Part shown: positions 21,440 to 32,771 of the stretch, piece after piece | Layout of the letters: every line of letters starts with the position of its first letter | Numbering within the stretch: position 1 is the first letter of the stretch | NCBI GenBank assembly: GCA_004431415.1 | Contig: QPMI01000312.1 | Coordinates: forward strand, 1-61,686 | Direction of reading: 5' to 3' | DNA length: 61,686 bases | Source of the DNA: Cyanophora paradoxa | Taxonomy: Eukaryota; Glaucocystophyceae; Cyanophorales; Cyanophoraceae | Translations under genes and position numbers: made by a program | The notes under the pieces: model-generated | The model's input: the letters and a program-made list of their open reading frames with translations, nothing else | What the model was told of the DNA's origin: nothing | The model's database searches: none

Positions 21440-22707
21440 CTAGTAGCGGCCGGGGACGGGGGAGGGGCCGGCGGCGTACTGCCCGATGACTGCGCGGCCG
21501 CGGGTCAGGTTCGAAGGGGGGCGGGCGAGGGGGCGGGGGCGGGGGCACCGATGGGCTTGGGCGGGGGCAGGTCGGGCTCGCAGCAGGAGATGCAGGGGAG
21601 GCAGGAGGCGAGGAAGCCGGTCTGCTGGGGCCGGGAGACGTAGGGGACGGGGCCCTGGGGCGAGATGTAGCTGCGGTCGACGGGCGAGGGCGAGCCGACG
21701 GGCGGGGGCACGAAGCCGCCCTGGAACTGCTGGCACTTCTGCAGCGCCTTCGCCACGTGCTCGTTGAACTTGCTCGCGGTCTCCGAGCTGCCCGCACCAG
21801 CCCGTCAGCCTGGCGCGGCGCGGCCCGCGTCTGGCCCACGCCGGGGGCGGGGGGACCTGTCCGACGAGGCCGACTCCTTGGCCATGTGGATGAGGCCGTC
21901 GGGGCCCACGACGTACGTGATCTTCTTCCCGAACCACCCGAACGACGGGTCCGCCTTGAACTTGCTGCCCGCCCCGCGTCAGGCGGCGAGCGCAGGCGGC
22001 GAGGCTACGGGCGGCTCCGCGGGCGGGCGGGCGGACCGCGAGACCTCCCACCGGGAGTCGCAGAGGATGGCGAAGGGGATCTGCTCCGCGTTCGCGAACT
22101 CCTGGATGTTCCTGCGCGCCGGGTTTTACGGCCCGGGCGTCGAAGATCAAGGCGGGAGGGGCGCGCACGCGGGCGAGTCGGCGACGATTCCTGCCGGAGC
22201 GCCGAAAGGGAAGGATCGAAGGTTGGAAAGGAAAGACGCGGGCGGGCGGGCGCGGGACGCACCGATGACCTCGGCGCCGGCCTGCTTGAAGGCTTCGTAG
22301 TGCTTGGCGAACTGCTTGGCCATCACGCGGCCGGACTTGCTGCCCTCAGCCGTCGTGCCGAGGTCCGCGAAGCCGGACTGGCGTGAGGGTCAGACTGGGA
22401 GACTGGCATGGCGTGACGGCACAGCAGCCGCGCGTACCGAGTGGCGCTGGGCGGAGTTCTGGTAGAGCTGCCCGGAGCGGTTCACGGCGGCTGCGAACCA
22501 CGGCGTTGGCATCGGAACCGACCAAGCGCTCGAGCTAATTCGCCGCCGGCCGCCGGCCGCGCAGTCGGGCAAAAGCTCGAGTGAAGGGGCGGTTCTAATT
22601 CTAACCAGCGGCCGCCGCTCGCTGACAGGGAAACGACGGGGCTTACCATCGTTCACGATATCCTTACGCGAGCCCTTGAGCTGCGCGAAGAACGCGAGGT
22701 GAGACAT
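21440..22707 (-). CDS. Thioredoxin-fold, peroxiredoxin-like (AhpC/TSA) protein, peroxidatic Cys not found
   Basis: Start MSHLAFFAQLKGSRKDIVND at 22707 splices (GTAAGC...TTCGCAG) to AAVNRSGQLYQNSAQ. Next come SGFADLGTTAEGSKSGRVMA, KQFAKHYEAFKQAGAEVIG, NIQEFANAEQIPFAILCDS, and KFKADPSFGWFGKKITYVVG with PDGLIHMAKES, then ETASKFNEHVAKALQKCQQF. The order alpha-helix, AEVIGIS, IPFAILCDS, FGxxGKxITYVVGPDGxI, final helix follows the AhpC/TSA thioredoxin fold. A TxxC peroxidatic motif is not visible in the exons I could chain; it may be missing or in an exon I missed. After a Pro/Cys-rich tail (LASCLPCISCCEPDLPPPKP), a last intron leads to IGQYAAGPSPVPGRY and TAG at 21440-21442. Role unknown; a redox function is inferred from the fold only. 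Confidence 0.55.
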
Positions 22708-23332
22708 TGCGTACGCGGTTTGCCGACTTCCTCCGCGAGTTTCCGGAAGCCGTCGCGTGGCTACGAGACACGCACCGGAGGGAAGAAAATCATGACATAT
22801 GGCTGGCGGCGGATGAGGCGATCGAAGTTGACCAAGCCCCCTGCCGACGGGGCACGTCAGGACACAACGGTCCACGCCGACCGCTCGCCGCCCCCTTCTG
22901 TTTATCGCAGACTCTAGTATGCAGAACCGATATAAAGGAAAGGCTTACGGACCCAACTGATCCTGCAAAACCTGCCGGACAGCAGTTAGTCAGAGAGTCC
23001 GCTGGACGCAACGAAAGCCAGCGCACCCAGCCCGAAGGGCACTGCTCGCCGACGCGGAGAGGCATGTTGTGTAGTTACGGTTTTGAGCAGACCGTCAGTC
23101 CAACCGCCAGGCTCACCCGTGTCGTACCCCTCAAAGTTGTGAAGGTCCGCCGCCCCGCGCGTTCTGGGGCTAGCTTCGGGCCGGATAACGTTTGGGAGGC
23201 ATAGCTGTAGTGACTCGTGTCGTATTCACCTTCCGCTTGCGAAACGGACAGCGTTAACTGCCGACCCCTGCCTGCCAAACAACCGACCCCTGGCGGCGGC
23301 TGGCAGTGTATCTGACCGGCAATCGCAGAGAG
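22708..23332. other. Divergent intergenic region
   Basis: About 620 bp between the peroxiredoxin-like gene and the next plus-strand gene, and likely the promoter region of both. GC is lower than in the genes. A TATAAA occurs at ~22930, about 400 bp upstream of the plus gene start, so it is not obviously a TATA box for it. No coding or RNA gene is supported. Confidence 0.45.
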
Positions 23333-24201
23333 ATGGCGAACTGGTTCTACGGCGACCACCCGAGCTTCGGGACAATTGAGGCGTCGGGCCCGATTGCGGC
23401 GTCGCCACCGCCGCCTCCGCAGTATGTGCCGACGGTAAGGCCTCTTTCATCGCCGCACAGCCACGGAGTAACTGCAGTTCGCTGAGCCGTTCGTAGGAGA
23501 AGCTCACAATCCCGCGCCACTCTGGGGAGGCGCTCAACATGCGGGTGAGCCGCGCCCTGACCCGCTGCCCGCCGTTCGGGCGGCCGCCTGGTGCCCTTCC
23601 GGAACGTGGCTGATGGCTTTTCGCAGCTCCTGCTCTGCCGCAACCCCGACTACTGGCAGTCGCACCAGCAGATGTGCCTGCAGGACGAGATGATTGCGCG
23701 GCGGATGCTCAACCTGCCCGGTGCGGCGCTCTTGCAACGACAGAGATATTCATGCGCGCGCCACTCACCTTCGGCCGCAGACTCCTACACTCAGAAGGCG
23801 CTGCTCCCGAGCCAGTTCCACGGTGCGGCGGCGACGGCGCGGTGCCCCCGCGGCGCGGGGAGGCGCTGATGCGGGCGGGGCGGCAGGCATTGCGGAGGAG
23901 GACCTGTCGCGGGTGCCGCTGTACAAGAGCCTGCCGTACCAGATCAAGCTGGTGGCGAACGAGGAGGACGCGGAGCAGGGCGAGGCGAGCGAGGAGGACC
24001 TCGGCGAGATCGCCGCCTTCGACGTTCCCGCCGCCGAGGGCGCCCCCGCCCCCGCCGACGAGTCCCCCCTCGTGCGCCCCGCCCCGCCCCGCCCCGCCCC
24101 GCCCGGCGCCCGGCGCCCCCTCGCGGATCCGAGCCCGGCCCGGCGCCCCGCCGCAGGACGACGCGACGTTCGACGCGGCGGAGGACGAGCTCTTCTGCTG
24201 A
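23333..24201 (+). CDS. Unrecognised small acidic protein
   Basis: Start MANWFYGDHPSFGTIEASG, followed by a Pro-rich PPPPPQYVPT ending at a GTAAGG donor. Later exons encode VPFRNVADGFSQLLLCRNPD with YWQSHQQMCLQDEMIARRM, then DSYTQKALLPSQFHG, then EEDLSRVPLYKSLPYQIKLV. The C-terminus is strongly acidic (ANEEDAEQGEASEEDLGEI, DDATFDAAEDELFC) and ends at TGA 24199-24201. The sequence is coherent, with hydrophobic/charged periodicity in the middle, but I recognise no family. Intron edges in the middle are uncertain. It converges on the TPR gene. Confidence 0.55.
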
Positions 24202-24539
24202 GCGGGCCTCCAGCGCCCCCCGGCCCCCTTTCCCCCCTAGCTGCACCCCCGGCCCGTACGCGTGTCCGTGCTGTGGATTAGCAAGCGCGCCCCAAGACAT
24301 CGTGCCCGCCCGCCCTTCTCGCTGGTTTCTGGATTTGGGATTTAGCTGCACCGCCGAACCGGTTTTTAGCGGAGCCCGCCGGCTCTAGATCTGGCTCTGC
24401 CTTGCATCTGAGGCGGAACTGGCCCAGCGCTGTGTGCGGGTGACTGCGAGTACCCATGGCAAAATTGCAGACTACATACAGCGAATAAGAAGCGACCTAG
24501 ACTGGATGAAACTAGCGCAGAGCGGGGCGGAGAGAAGCG
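24202..24539. other. Convergent intergenic region
   Basis: About 340 bp between the stop codons of two converging genes, presumably both 3' UTRs. It is less GC-rich than flanking exons. I see no structured element or coding block. Confidence 0.45.
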
Positions 24540-26045
24540 CTACGAGTCCATCTTGAGGTCCTGCGCATGCGGGCCGGCGGGAGGGACGGGGCGGCGTGAG
24601 GATCGGGAGGGGGCGTCGCTGGGGCCGGCCGCGCGCGGGGCGTGCCGGACCTTCATGAGGTCGGCGTACTCGGAGGGGAGGTCCCCCAGCTCCTCCCCGA
24701 GGCTGCTCGCCCCGGCCCCCGCCGACTCCGGGCCCCCCTTGAACTTCACCTGCGTGCCCGCGCCCCGCGGGGCCTCCGGTCGCCTCGGGCAGGCGCGGGG
24801 GCGCGCCCGTGCGCAAGGGCCTCGCACCTCGAACGGAACGGGCGGGGGGCCTGCGGCGCCGGGCGGGGCGGGACTTAATGCCAGGTCGGGGGGAAGATTG
24901 GAAAGGGGGACGGGTACGCACCGTTGGGGAACATCTGCATGACCATCGCGATCCGCTCGTGGATCTCCTCCCTGCCGCGCGCGGTCGAGGCCGGCCGCGG
25001 GGATGGGGGTACAGCGGCTCCTGCAGCGGGGTACGCACATCTCGGGGTCAGCGTCCCGGGCACGGAGATACGAGAAGTACGCGTTGTCGAAGTCCTTGAT
25101 CTGCGGGGGCGCGGGCTCGGAAAAGGGAGCAGGGGCGCGGGCGGGCGCCGGGCCCCACCTCGGCGGAGAAGTCGCTGCGCGGAAGCATCCGTGAGACAGA
25201 CATGGGCATACAGGAAGAACACGAGGACCGTACCCCGCCATGAAGTGGGCCTGCCCGAAGTCGGGGGCGAGCTTGCCCGCCTTAAGCGCGTCCTGTGCGG
25301 CCGACTTGAACTGCTCGAACGCCGCGAAGCACTGGGGGTAGAGGGACGGTTCACAGAGGCGCGGCGCGCGCGGCGGGGCGCCGGGGGCGCGCTGATCCCA
25401 CCATTGCGCGGTTCACGTAGAGCACATGAAGCTCCGTCGGCTCCGGCTTCAAGTCGATCGCCTGCCGCGAGCGCGCGCGAGGGCCGGGAAGGTCAGCACT
25501 GGGCTCCCGGCCTCCGGCCCGCCGCGCGCCGCGTCTCCCGTCCCCGTGTCGCCCCCTGTCCGACCCACCTTCGAGAACGACATGAGCGCGGACGACACAT
25601 CGCCCTCGCTGCGATTACATTCAGCCTATTGCCGAGCGAGCGCCCGCCGGCCGGCGCGGCGGCGGCACGCCGGAACCGCGTGCGGCGGCGGGCGCGGCGG
25701 TGAGGCGGCTTGGCGCCGACCTGTAGAACTTGATGCCCTGAGAGCGATCTCCGTCAGGCGCACTGGCCACGCGAGCTACGGCCGGGCCAGCGGCGGCTGC
25801 ACGCGCACCTCCTCAGCCAGCTTCTTCGCCTCGTCGTCGGAGGACGAGCACCGCACGACGAAGCTGGGCCGTTTGAACGCTGCCGCGGTGAACGTACGGA
25901 CTGCCGTTGCCTCGAACCGCCGGCCGGCGAAAGCCGTGCGCAGCCGGGACCGCGACGGCTCGGCCGCGCAGACTGCGGCGAACGGCGCCTGCACGCGGCC
26001 GACGCCGCTCCGGACCGACGGGAAGGCCGCGACGAAGTTGAGCAT
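24540..26045 (-). CDS. TPR protein with N-terminal plastid/mitochondrial transit-like leader
   Basis: Start MLNFVAAFPSVRSGVGRV at 26045. The first ~65 residues are rich in Ala, Arg, Ser and Phe with almost no acidic residues (FEATAVRTFTAAAFKRPSFV), then CSSSDDEAKKLAEEV begins the mature part, as in a transit peptide. TPR-type helices follow: EGDVSSALMSFSKAIDLKPE, PTELHVLYVNRAMV, CFAAFEQFKSAAQDALKAGK, LAPDFGQAHFMAG, a 16-nt microexon (DFSAE), IKDFDNAYFSYLRARDADPE, and EEIHERIAMVMQMFPN. The C-terminus GEELGDLPSEYADLMK joins by a final intron to DLKMDS and TAG (24542-24540). It may be an organelle assembly or chaperone-cofactor TPR protein, but no specific member can be named. Confidence 0.7.
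25159..25174 (-). other. 16-nt microexon of the TPR gene
   Basis: On the minus strand CGCAG|CGACTTCTCCGCCGAG|GTGGGG gives a 16-nt exon. The upstream exon ends in AHFMA plus GG, the microexon completes Gly and adds DFSAE, and the downstream exon starts IKDFDNAYF. The frame is preserved and the peptide reads as one TPR helix, which supports it. Confidence 0.7.
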
Positions 26046-26415
26046 GCTGGGTGGCTTCAGGAGTCCTGTACCCGTTGAACTCACCAGATCTGTACCCGTC
26101 AATTTGAAAACCGGACGTGCTGAGCTCCCAGCCCCTCCGCAGGCGCGACGGCGGCAGGAGAGCGTCGTAGAGCAGCCCGGCAACCTGCAGGCAGCGCAGG
26201 AGGGCCACCCAGCTCGGATCTCGGCGTCATTGTTTGAATCCGCAGGCTGGATCGCACAGCGGGACCAGCGGCCGCGGGTATGGGGCGGGCCGGCGTCGTC
26301 CCAGCAAGAGGACCATTCCAGGGCACTCTGTCACCCGTTGAGGAGGCGCGTCTGCGGCGGATAGTCTCGTTCGCCTAGTCGGAGCCTGAGAGCTCATGGG
26401 CCCGGGGCGCAGGCC
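26046..26415. promoter_or_regulatory. Bidirectional promoter region TPR gene / WEE1
   Basis: A 370-bp divergent interval between two start codons. Promoter function is inferred from gene orientation only; no recognisable core element was found. Confidence 0.45.
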
Positions 26416-29400
26416 ATGGACGAGTCCAACAGTCAGGGAAACAGCCAGGATCTTCGTGCTTCGCAGAAGATGAGCCAGGGGTTCTCTCAGAACCAGCTCA
26501 GCCAGGCGACAATGTGCACTCCCTCGGAGAATGTGCGTTACCTTCTTGACGCGGTCATTGATGCCTTAAGATGCGTTCACAACGTCTTGTTAACCGCCTC
26601 TCGCCGCCGATCAGACGTTCGCGTGCGAGTACGCCGGCAAGGGCGGAGAGTTTGTGCTCTTTAAGGCGGGGTCGGCGCCCCCGCCGAACCAGGAGAACAT
26701 GCAGCCGGGTCAGACGGGAATCACGGCGCAACAAAGGGCCCAGCAGCTCATGCCGCCGCCGCCGCCCGTCAAAGACGTGCGCTTCGTCGCTCATGCAGAT
26801 CACGTGTGCCACCGTCGCTGAACCGTTTCGTTTGCAGTTTCCGCGTCGTGAATCCCCCATGCTGCGCCTTCATCCTCCGTCGCCTGAGCGCGCTCTGCAT
26901 AAGAAGCGGCCGGGTTTGTTCTTCCTGTGGGACGCCCGGTCCCGCCAACTGACGAGCCGCCGCGTACGCAGCACACGAGGTGTCTCTTTCGCCTGTGGAA
27001 CGTCCATGGATCCCGGCGGAGTCGTACACGACGCTGTTCGACCAGGATCTGGACCTGGCGGGAGGTCAGCAGGACGCCGACGCCTCGACCTGCTGCTACT
27101 CGACTACGAACTCGAGCGGCGGCGATCTCTGCATGGACGAGGTCGGCGACGACAGCTTCGAGCGGGCGAACCCGCTCAACGAGTCCAGCGATGCCGGCGG
27201 CATCAGCGACGCCGCGCCGCCTTCGGCGACGCCGCGGCCGCCGAAGACGATGCCGCGCAGCAACTCCCTCGACTCAGACAACGGGGCGATGCCGAGCATC
27301 ACGCCGGCGCCGCAGACCGAGGAGGGCCTGGCCGCCCGCCAGCGCCACCCCTCCACCGTCAAGCACGACGACGGCGGCTTTAACCTGCACTACCGGCCGC
27401 AGTACCAGCGGCTTGGCTGCTCGTCGCCGGAGCGCGCCGCGGGGCTCGACGGCCTCTCCCCCGTCTCGGACCTGCAGAAGCTCGACATGCTCCTGAAGCT
27501 CTGCTGCCCGGCCACGAGTAACAAGAACCCATTTTCACCCAGCGAGGCGTCCCACCATGTGGGGGCCCGCGCCGACAGCCGGGACCGCCACTCGCTGCCC
27601 CAGACGCCTTCCAAGCAGACCCTCTCCCAGGTGGAACTCACGAAGCTCCAGATCCTGCAGACCTGCCTCCAGCGGAGTGCGTGCTCCTCCCTTCCCCTTC
27701 CTTTTCGTTCCTTTTTCTGAGATTCCCGCGCAGAAATCCAGGTCCCGGCCTCCCTCATCTCGCGCTACTCGGAGGACTTCGAGGAGGTGAAGGAGATCGG
27801 GGGAGGGCAGTTCGGCGCCGTCTACAAGTGCCGGCGCCGCGTGGACGGCTGGCTCTACGCCGTCAAGAAGTCCCGCAAGCGGATACGGGGCGACGCCGAC
27901 CGCAACACGGTGATGACCGAGGTTTTCGCTCTCGCCGCCGCCGGTCCGCTCCTTCTTTCCTTTCTTTCCTCTCCGTCTCCTCACTCGCGCCTCCTTCTGC
28001 AGGCGACCACCCGAACATCGTGCGCTACTTTAACGCGTGGCTCGAGGGCGACTACCTCTACATCCAGTTCGAGGCGAGCTCTCTTCCTTTCTCTTTTTGC
28101 TTTCCAGCTCCAGCGGCTGACCCGCCGCCCACAGCTCTGCGAGGGCGGCTCGCTGGCGAAGCAGCTGCAGGCGGGGCGGCGCTTCTCGGAGGCCGACCTG
28201 CGCGTCGTGACGCGGCACATCGCGGCGGGGCTCGAGCACATCCACAAGAAGAACCTCGTGCACATGGACATCAAGCCCGAGAACATCTACGTCACCGCCG
28301 ACGGCGTCTACAAGGTACCTCCCTCGCTCTCCCCCCCTCTTCCTCGCCCCCTCGACTCACCTCCGGCGCCAGATCGGCGATATGGGCATGACCTGCCCCG
28401 CCGACCAGACGAGCAACGTGCGCGAGGGCGACAACCGCTACCTCGCCCGCGGTGCGCCCGGCCGCCCCGCTTCCCGTCGCCCTCCTGCCCCCCCTGCTGA
28501 GTCGTCCGCTCCAGAGCTGGTGCAGGAGACGTGCAAGGACCTGAGGAAGGCGGACGTGTTCGCGCTGGGTGCCAGCATCTACGAGCTCGCGCGCGGCTGC
28601 GGCCTCCCGAACAACGGGGAGGAGTGGCAGAACATCCGCAACGGGTACCTGGCGCCCCTCCCCGGCTTCTCCGCCGAGTTCGTCGACCTTCTCAAGGTGC
28701 CCCCCGCCCTCCCGCCCCGCGCCCCTTCGAGGCCTCACCCTCGCCCGCAGGCGCTCATGCACTCGGAGCCGGCGCGGCGGCCGACGGCCGGCGAGCTGCT
28801 GAGGCACCCCTGGCTGCTGGGCGACGAGGAGCGGCATCGCGCCGAGCTGGACCGCGAGCTCACAGCTTCCCGGCGCGAGCTGGCGGCGCTGCGCGAGGAG
28901 CTCGCCCGCGCCCGCGCCGCCGCCGCGCCGCCGCCCACGCCTCGCCCTACGCCCTCGGGCCCCACGCGGCGGGGCCCTCCTACAGCCCTCCCGCCGCCGC
29001 CTACACCTTCGGCGCCGCCCCGCCGCCTCGTCCTTCACGTTCAGCAGCGGCTCGCTGAGCCAGGGCCAGCCCTCCTTCCAGCAGCCGTCCCCTCCCTCCT
29101 CCTCCATCTCCTTCCCGCGGACCTCCTTCGGCAGCGGCTCGGGCGGCTTCGGCAGCCAGAGCGCGCACGGCGGCTTCGGCAGCCAGCACGCGCACGGCGC
29201 CGCCGCTCCGCACGCCCACTCCCAGCCCGCGGCCTCCCCGCCCCCCGCCCCGGCGCCCCACGCGCCCTCGTTCCCGGCGCCCTCCTCGGGGGCGGCCGGC
29301 TCGAAGAAGCCGAAGGTGGCGGCGGGCGGGAAGAGCCTGAGCGGGAGCAAGCTGCCCTCCTCGCAGACATCCATCCAGGCCTTCTACCAAAGGGTCGACC

Positions 29401-29579
29401 GGAGCGCCTCGGCGCCGCACGGCGGCCCGCCCCTCGTGTCCCGCTCCCTCGACCTCGGCCTGCCGGGCTCGGCGCCGCACCCCTCCGCCCCCACGCACCT
29501 GCCGCGGCCCGCCACGAGCGGCGGCCCCGCCCCGCCCTCCGGCAAAGTTCGCCCGCAGCTCACGTTCCGCTCCTCCTGA
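26416..29579 (+). CDS. WEE1: WEE1-like protein kinase
   Basis: Inhibitory kinase of CDK1 at G2/M. Start MDESNSQGNSQDL, then a long disordered, Ser/Thr/Pro-rich N-terminus (SLSPVERPWIP, PRSNSLDSDN, NPFSPSEASH) as in other WEE1 proteins. Kinase domain: EDFEEVKEIGGGQFGAVYKC (Gly loop, ~27780), YAVKKSRKR (Lys), HPNIVRYFNAWLEGDYLYIQ, LCEGGSLAKQL, LVHMDIKPENIYV (catalytic Asp), IGDMGMTCP (DFG position), and VREGDNRYLARE, matching the WEE1 EGDxRYLA[RN]E activation segment. C-lobe: KADVFALGASIYELARG, PTAGELLRHPWLL. HMD for HRD and DMG for DFG fit the WEE1 family (HLD, DLG). A Ser/Gly tail has a GFGSQ repeat and ends QLTFRSS. The tail changes frame twice (near 28,920 and 29,025), probably from indels in G/C runs. 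Confidence 0.93.
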
Positions 29580-30031
29580 GCGGCCCGCCCTCGCGCGGGG
29601 GCGCCCGCCCCGCCCCCTTCCACCAGCCTCGCCTCCCGCTCATCGTCTTATTGGGAGGCGGCTCTATTTCGCCCCATATCGATACCGCCCGGCCCGCTTC
29701 TTTATGCAGCTTCGGCAGGTTTAAATTTTCGTTTTCCTCTCCTCGATCCCGCTCGACTACTTATACGTACTTTGATGAACATTCTTCAACGAGTGCCTTT
29801 TCGTTAGTCGCTCCTGTTTTCCTAGGGAGCCCGGACTTGTTTTCCGTGTCCTCGCCGACGTCTTGCCATAACCCCGCCCACAGCCGTAGCGTTAAGTTTG
29901 GTTCGAATACGAGGACGTTGTGCGAATCCGGGTCGGATCGGAGCGCGAGGGACTACGGTTAGGTTACAATTACGGGTACTGGCCATGGTGCTAGCGCACG
30001 AGTACAAGTACTGGGAGCCGAGGGGTGGAGC
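29580..30031. other. Convergent intergenic region, T-rich
   Basis: About 450 bp between the WEE1 stop and the stop of the minus-strand coiled-coil gene. The stretch 29640-29830 is pyrimidine/T-rich and clearly lower in GC. No structured or coding element is supported. Confidence 0.45.
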
Positions 30032-32507
30032 TCAGGAAAGGGCGGCGGGGACGGATTCCGCGGCGACGAAGGCGGCGGCGAGGGCGAGGCCGGCGGCGCC
30101 CAACGCGGCGCGGCCGAGCAGAGAGAGGAAGCCGCGCTTGCGGCCCGTGCCGGCAGTAGCCGCGGCCGCGCGCTCCAGCGCCGCCTTCTCGGCCTGGAGG
30201 GGTAGAGGGCAGTTCAGGGGAGGGCGAGGGGCGGGTGGGGTACAGGGGATCACCGCGAGGATGGCGGCGGCCTTCTCGAGGGCCTCCTTCTCGGCCTGCG
30301 GGGGGGCGTGAGGGGAGCCAGGGTGGGGGCCGGGGCCGGGGGCACCGCGAGGCGCTGGGCGGCCTCGGCCTGCGCGGCCTTCTCCGCCACCGCCCGCTCC
30401 AGGCTCGCCTTCTCCTCCTGCGCGGCGGATCAGAGGGGCGGGGCGGGGTGGGGGGAGGACGGGGAAAGAAGGCAGGCGCACGGCGAGCCGCGCGGCCGTG
30501 CGGGCCTGCGCGGCGAGCTCGCCCAGCAGCCGCGCGTGCGTCGCCGCCTTCTCCTCCTGCGCGCAGCCGGGGCTCGCCTTGAGCCGGGCCGCCGGCGGGC
30601 CGCAGGGAACAACCAGGATGAGGAGGCACCTTGAGGCGCTTGACGGTGGCGTCGGAGTCGCGCTTGCCGGCGCGCAGCTCCTCGACCTCCCGCCGCAGCG
30701 AGGAGCGCTCCGTCGGCGCAGGCGACGACGCCGAGCTGCGCGCCCGCCCCCGGATCAAATTTGAAGAGGAGCGGGAAGGGGGAGGGGGCGGGACCTCTCG
30801 CCCGCCTCCTCCTCCTCCTCGTCGTCGGCGTCCTCGACGAGGACGGAGGGCTCGTGCTCCGCCTCGTCCAGCACGGGCGCCGCCACGGACGCCTCCGCCG
30901 CCATCGAGAGCGACAGCGCCTCCTCTGCCGCCGTCTCGTCCCCGGCCGCCGCCGCCGCCGCCGCCGCCGTTGACGGCGTCGGGCTCGCCGGCTTCGGGGA
31001 GAAGACCTGGGGCGCCCGCAGGCGCGAGGGCGGCGCCTCCAGCCGGGCGCTGCGCGGCGAGGACTCGGGAGAGTGGGCCGGGCCTGCAAGGGGGCGGTGA
31101 GGAGCGCGGGGCGAGCAGCGGCCGATTGGCGGACCGGGGTCCGAGGCAGTGGAGGGGCTCGCAGGGGATGCGGGGAGGGCGGAGGCGCGCGGGCCCGCCA
31201 GCAGCGCCGCGGCGATCTGGCGGGCGTGAGCCGGGCCGGCCGGGCGCCCCGGGCCGAGGCGAGGAGGCCTCACCGAAATGCGCTGGTGGCGGCGGACGCC
31301 CTCGGGGCTCAGGTGCTTCTCGTCCGAGGCGTCGCCCGGCGCCAGGGTGAAGCTCACGTTCTGGTACGCCACAAGCGAGTCGTCCGGGCGGGCGCCCGCT
31401 GGCTCTGCCGGCGCCGGCGCAGCGGCGGGAGGCGGCGCGGCGGCCAGCGGGACGGGGGAGAAGACGCGGGCGGGGGACTCGCCGAGCGCGGCGTCGTCGA
31501 AGCTGAGGCGCTGCGGCTGCTCGCGGCCGGGGCTGCGGATGGCGCCGTGCACCGCCTGCACCGCGAACGGCGAGGCGACGGGGCTGCAGAGCGAGTCGGC
31601 GGCCGCCGCCGCGCTCTCCACGGGCGAGATCGCGGAGAGCGCGCTGAGGTCGAGGGTGATGGGATTGGCGGGATGGAGCCCCGGCGAGCAGTGCAGCTCG
31701 CCGTCCAGCGGGAGCGTCCTGCGACAGAGGTGAGATCGCTTAGAATGCGCGAGAGTGCCTCGACGCACTCGTCGCCCTTGACGGGCTTGCCGGCGGCGGC
31801 GGCGAAGAGAGACTCCTCCAAGGCGTGCGCAGAAACGCCGTCCCGGGCCGGGGAGGCGGCCAGAGGAGTGAGCGGCTTGCGCGTCGGGCGGTTCGACTTC
31901 GAGTCTGCAGCGGGCGCCCGTCAGCCTCGCGCCTCCCTCTGCCCAAGAGGAGGCGGCACCAGGCGAGACCCGCTTGAACGTCTCGCCATGCATCACCAGG
32001 ACGATCGACGCGCCGTCCGCGACGGAGCTCACGTCCTTGATAATTTCACCGGCCTCCGTGTAGAATTTGAAGCGCCGAGAGGGCAGCTTCAGCTGCGGGC
32101 GTATAAGACAACCACGGCGAGGCACGCGATGGGCTCGCACCTTCTTCACGCAGTCCTCAAAGAACTGCAATGAGAGAAATACAATTGTCATAGGGTGCAA
32201 AACGTGCAGGCGGACGTGCGCGGACCGCGTCGACATTTGATCCCGCCAGTTGCACAGAGGCGGGCGCCTGGCCGAAGGGCCCCGAGCGCCGAACTGTAAG
32301 GTTGCGAGAGGCTGCCGGCTTCAGCGACTGGGCAGGCACGTTCTCGTCCTGGGTCGTGTCTGGAGAGCAGATGCGGGTCAGGGACTTTGGCAAAGCGCTC
32401 AAGAAGTCTGCGCTGCGTTGCACATCCAACAGAAACGCCGCACCGAGTCCGAGGCTGGCCCGGCCCATCGAGGAGCGGCGCGGCTGCGGTGTGTGGAAGA
32501 CTGGCAT
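30032..32507 (-). CDS. Doublecortin-like, coiled-coil, tail-anchored protein
   Basis: Start MPVFHTPQPRRSSMGRASLG at 32507. Exons join VQLAGSNVDA to a 24-nt exon (FFEDCVKK, 32141-32164) and to LKLPSRRFKFYTEAGEIIKD with VSSVADGASIVLVMHGETFK. This resembles a doublecortin/ubiquitin-like fold (xFLxxCxxKLxLxxxxRxxYTxxGxxIxDxxxLxDGxxxV). A long Ala/Pro/Ser-rich region with DGELHCSPGLHPANP and QPQRLSFDDAALGE follows. An acidic stretch EDADDEEEEEAGERS leads to heptad-rich coiled coils (SLRREVEELRAGKRDSDATV, EEKASLERAVAEKAAQ, AEKEALEKAA). The end is GFLSLLGRAALGAAGLALAA plus AFVAAESVPAALS, one membrane segment, with TGA at 30034-30032. It may link microtubules to a membrane; that is inference from the architecture. 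Confidence 0.65.
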
Positions 32508-32771
32508 TCTGGTGCTCCTGGCGCCGGGGGATGCAAAGTCCCGCTGTGATCGATGATAGATGGTTTGGGGCTACGTGGAGCGCGCGCTTCGGCAGCCGGA
32601 CTGCTGCGCCGCTGTTTGCCGTTTGCGAATCGCGTACCCTTGTCGCCGGGGTAGAACTACTTTTCAGCGCTGACCTGTTCGCGTAGCGCGCTCCGCTGGC
32701 CTGCGATCGATCGTGCAGACGGCGCTGGTCACATTCGCGCACCTGAATCGTCGCGCTCCGGCCGGCCCATC
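32508..32771. promoter_or_regulatory. Bidirectional promoter region DCX-like gene / phosphofructokinase
   Basis: A 264-bp divergent interval between two start codons. Promoter function is inferred from gene orientation; no TATA or other named element is evident. Confidence 0.45.

Noticed and set aside
22920-22940. TATAAA as a TATA box for the gene at 23333
   Set aside because: It is about 400 bp from the start codon with no other support.
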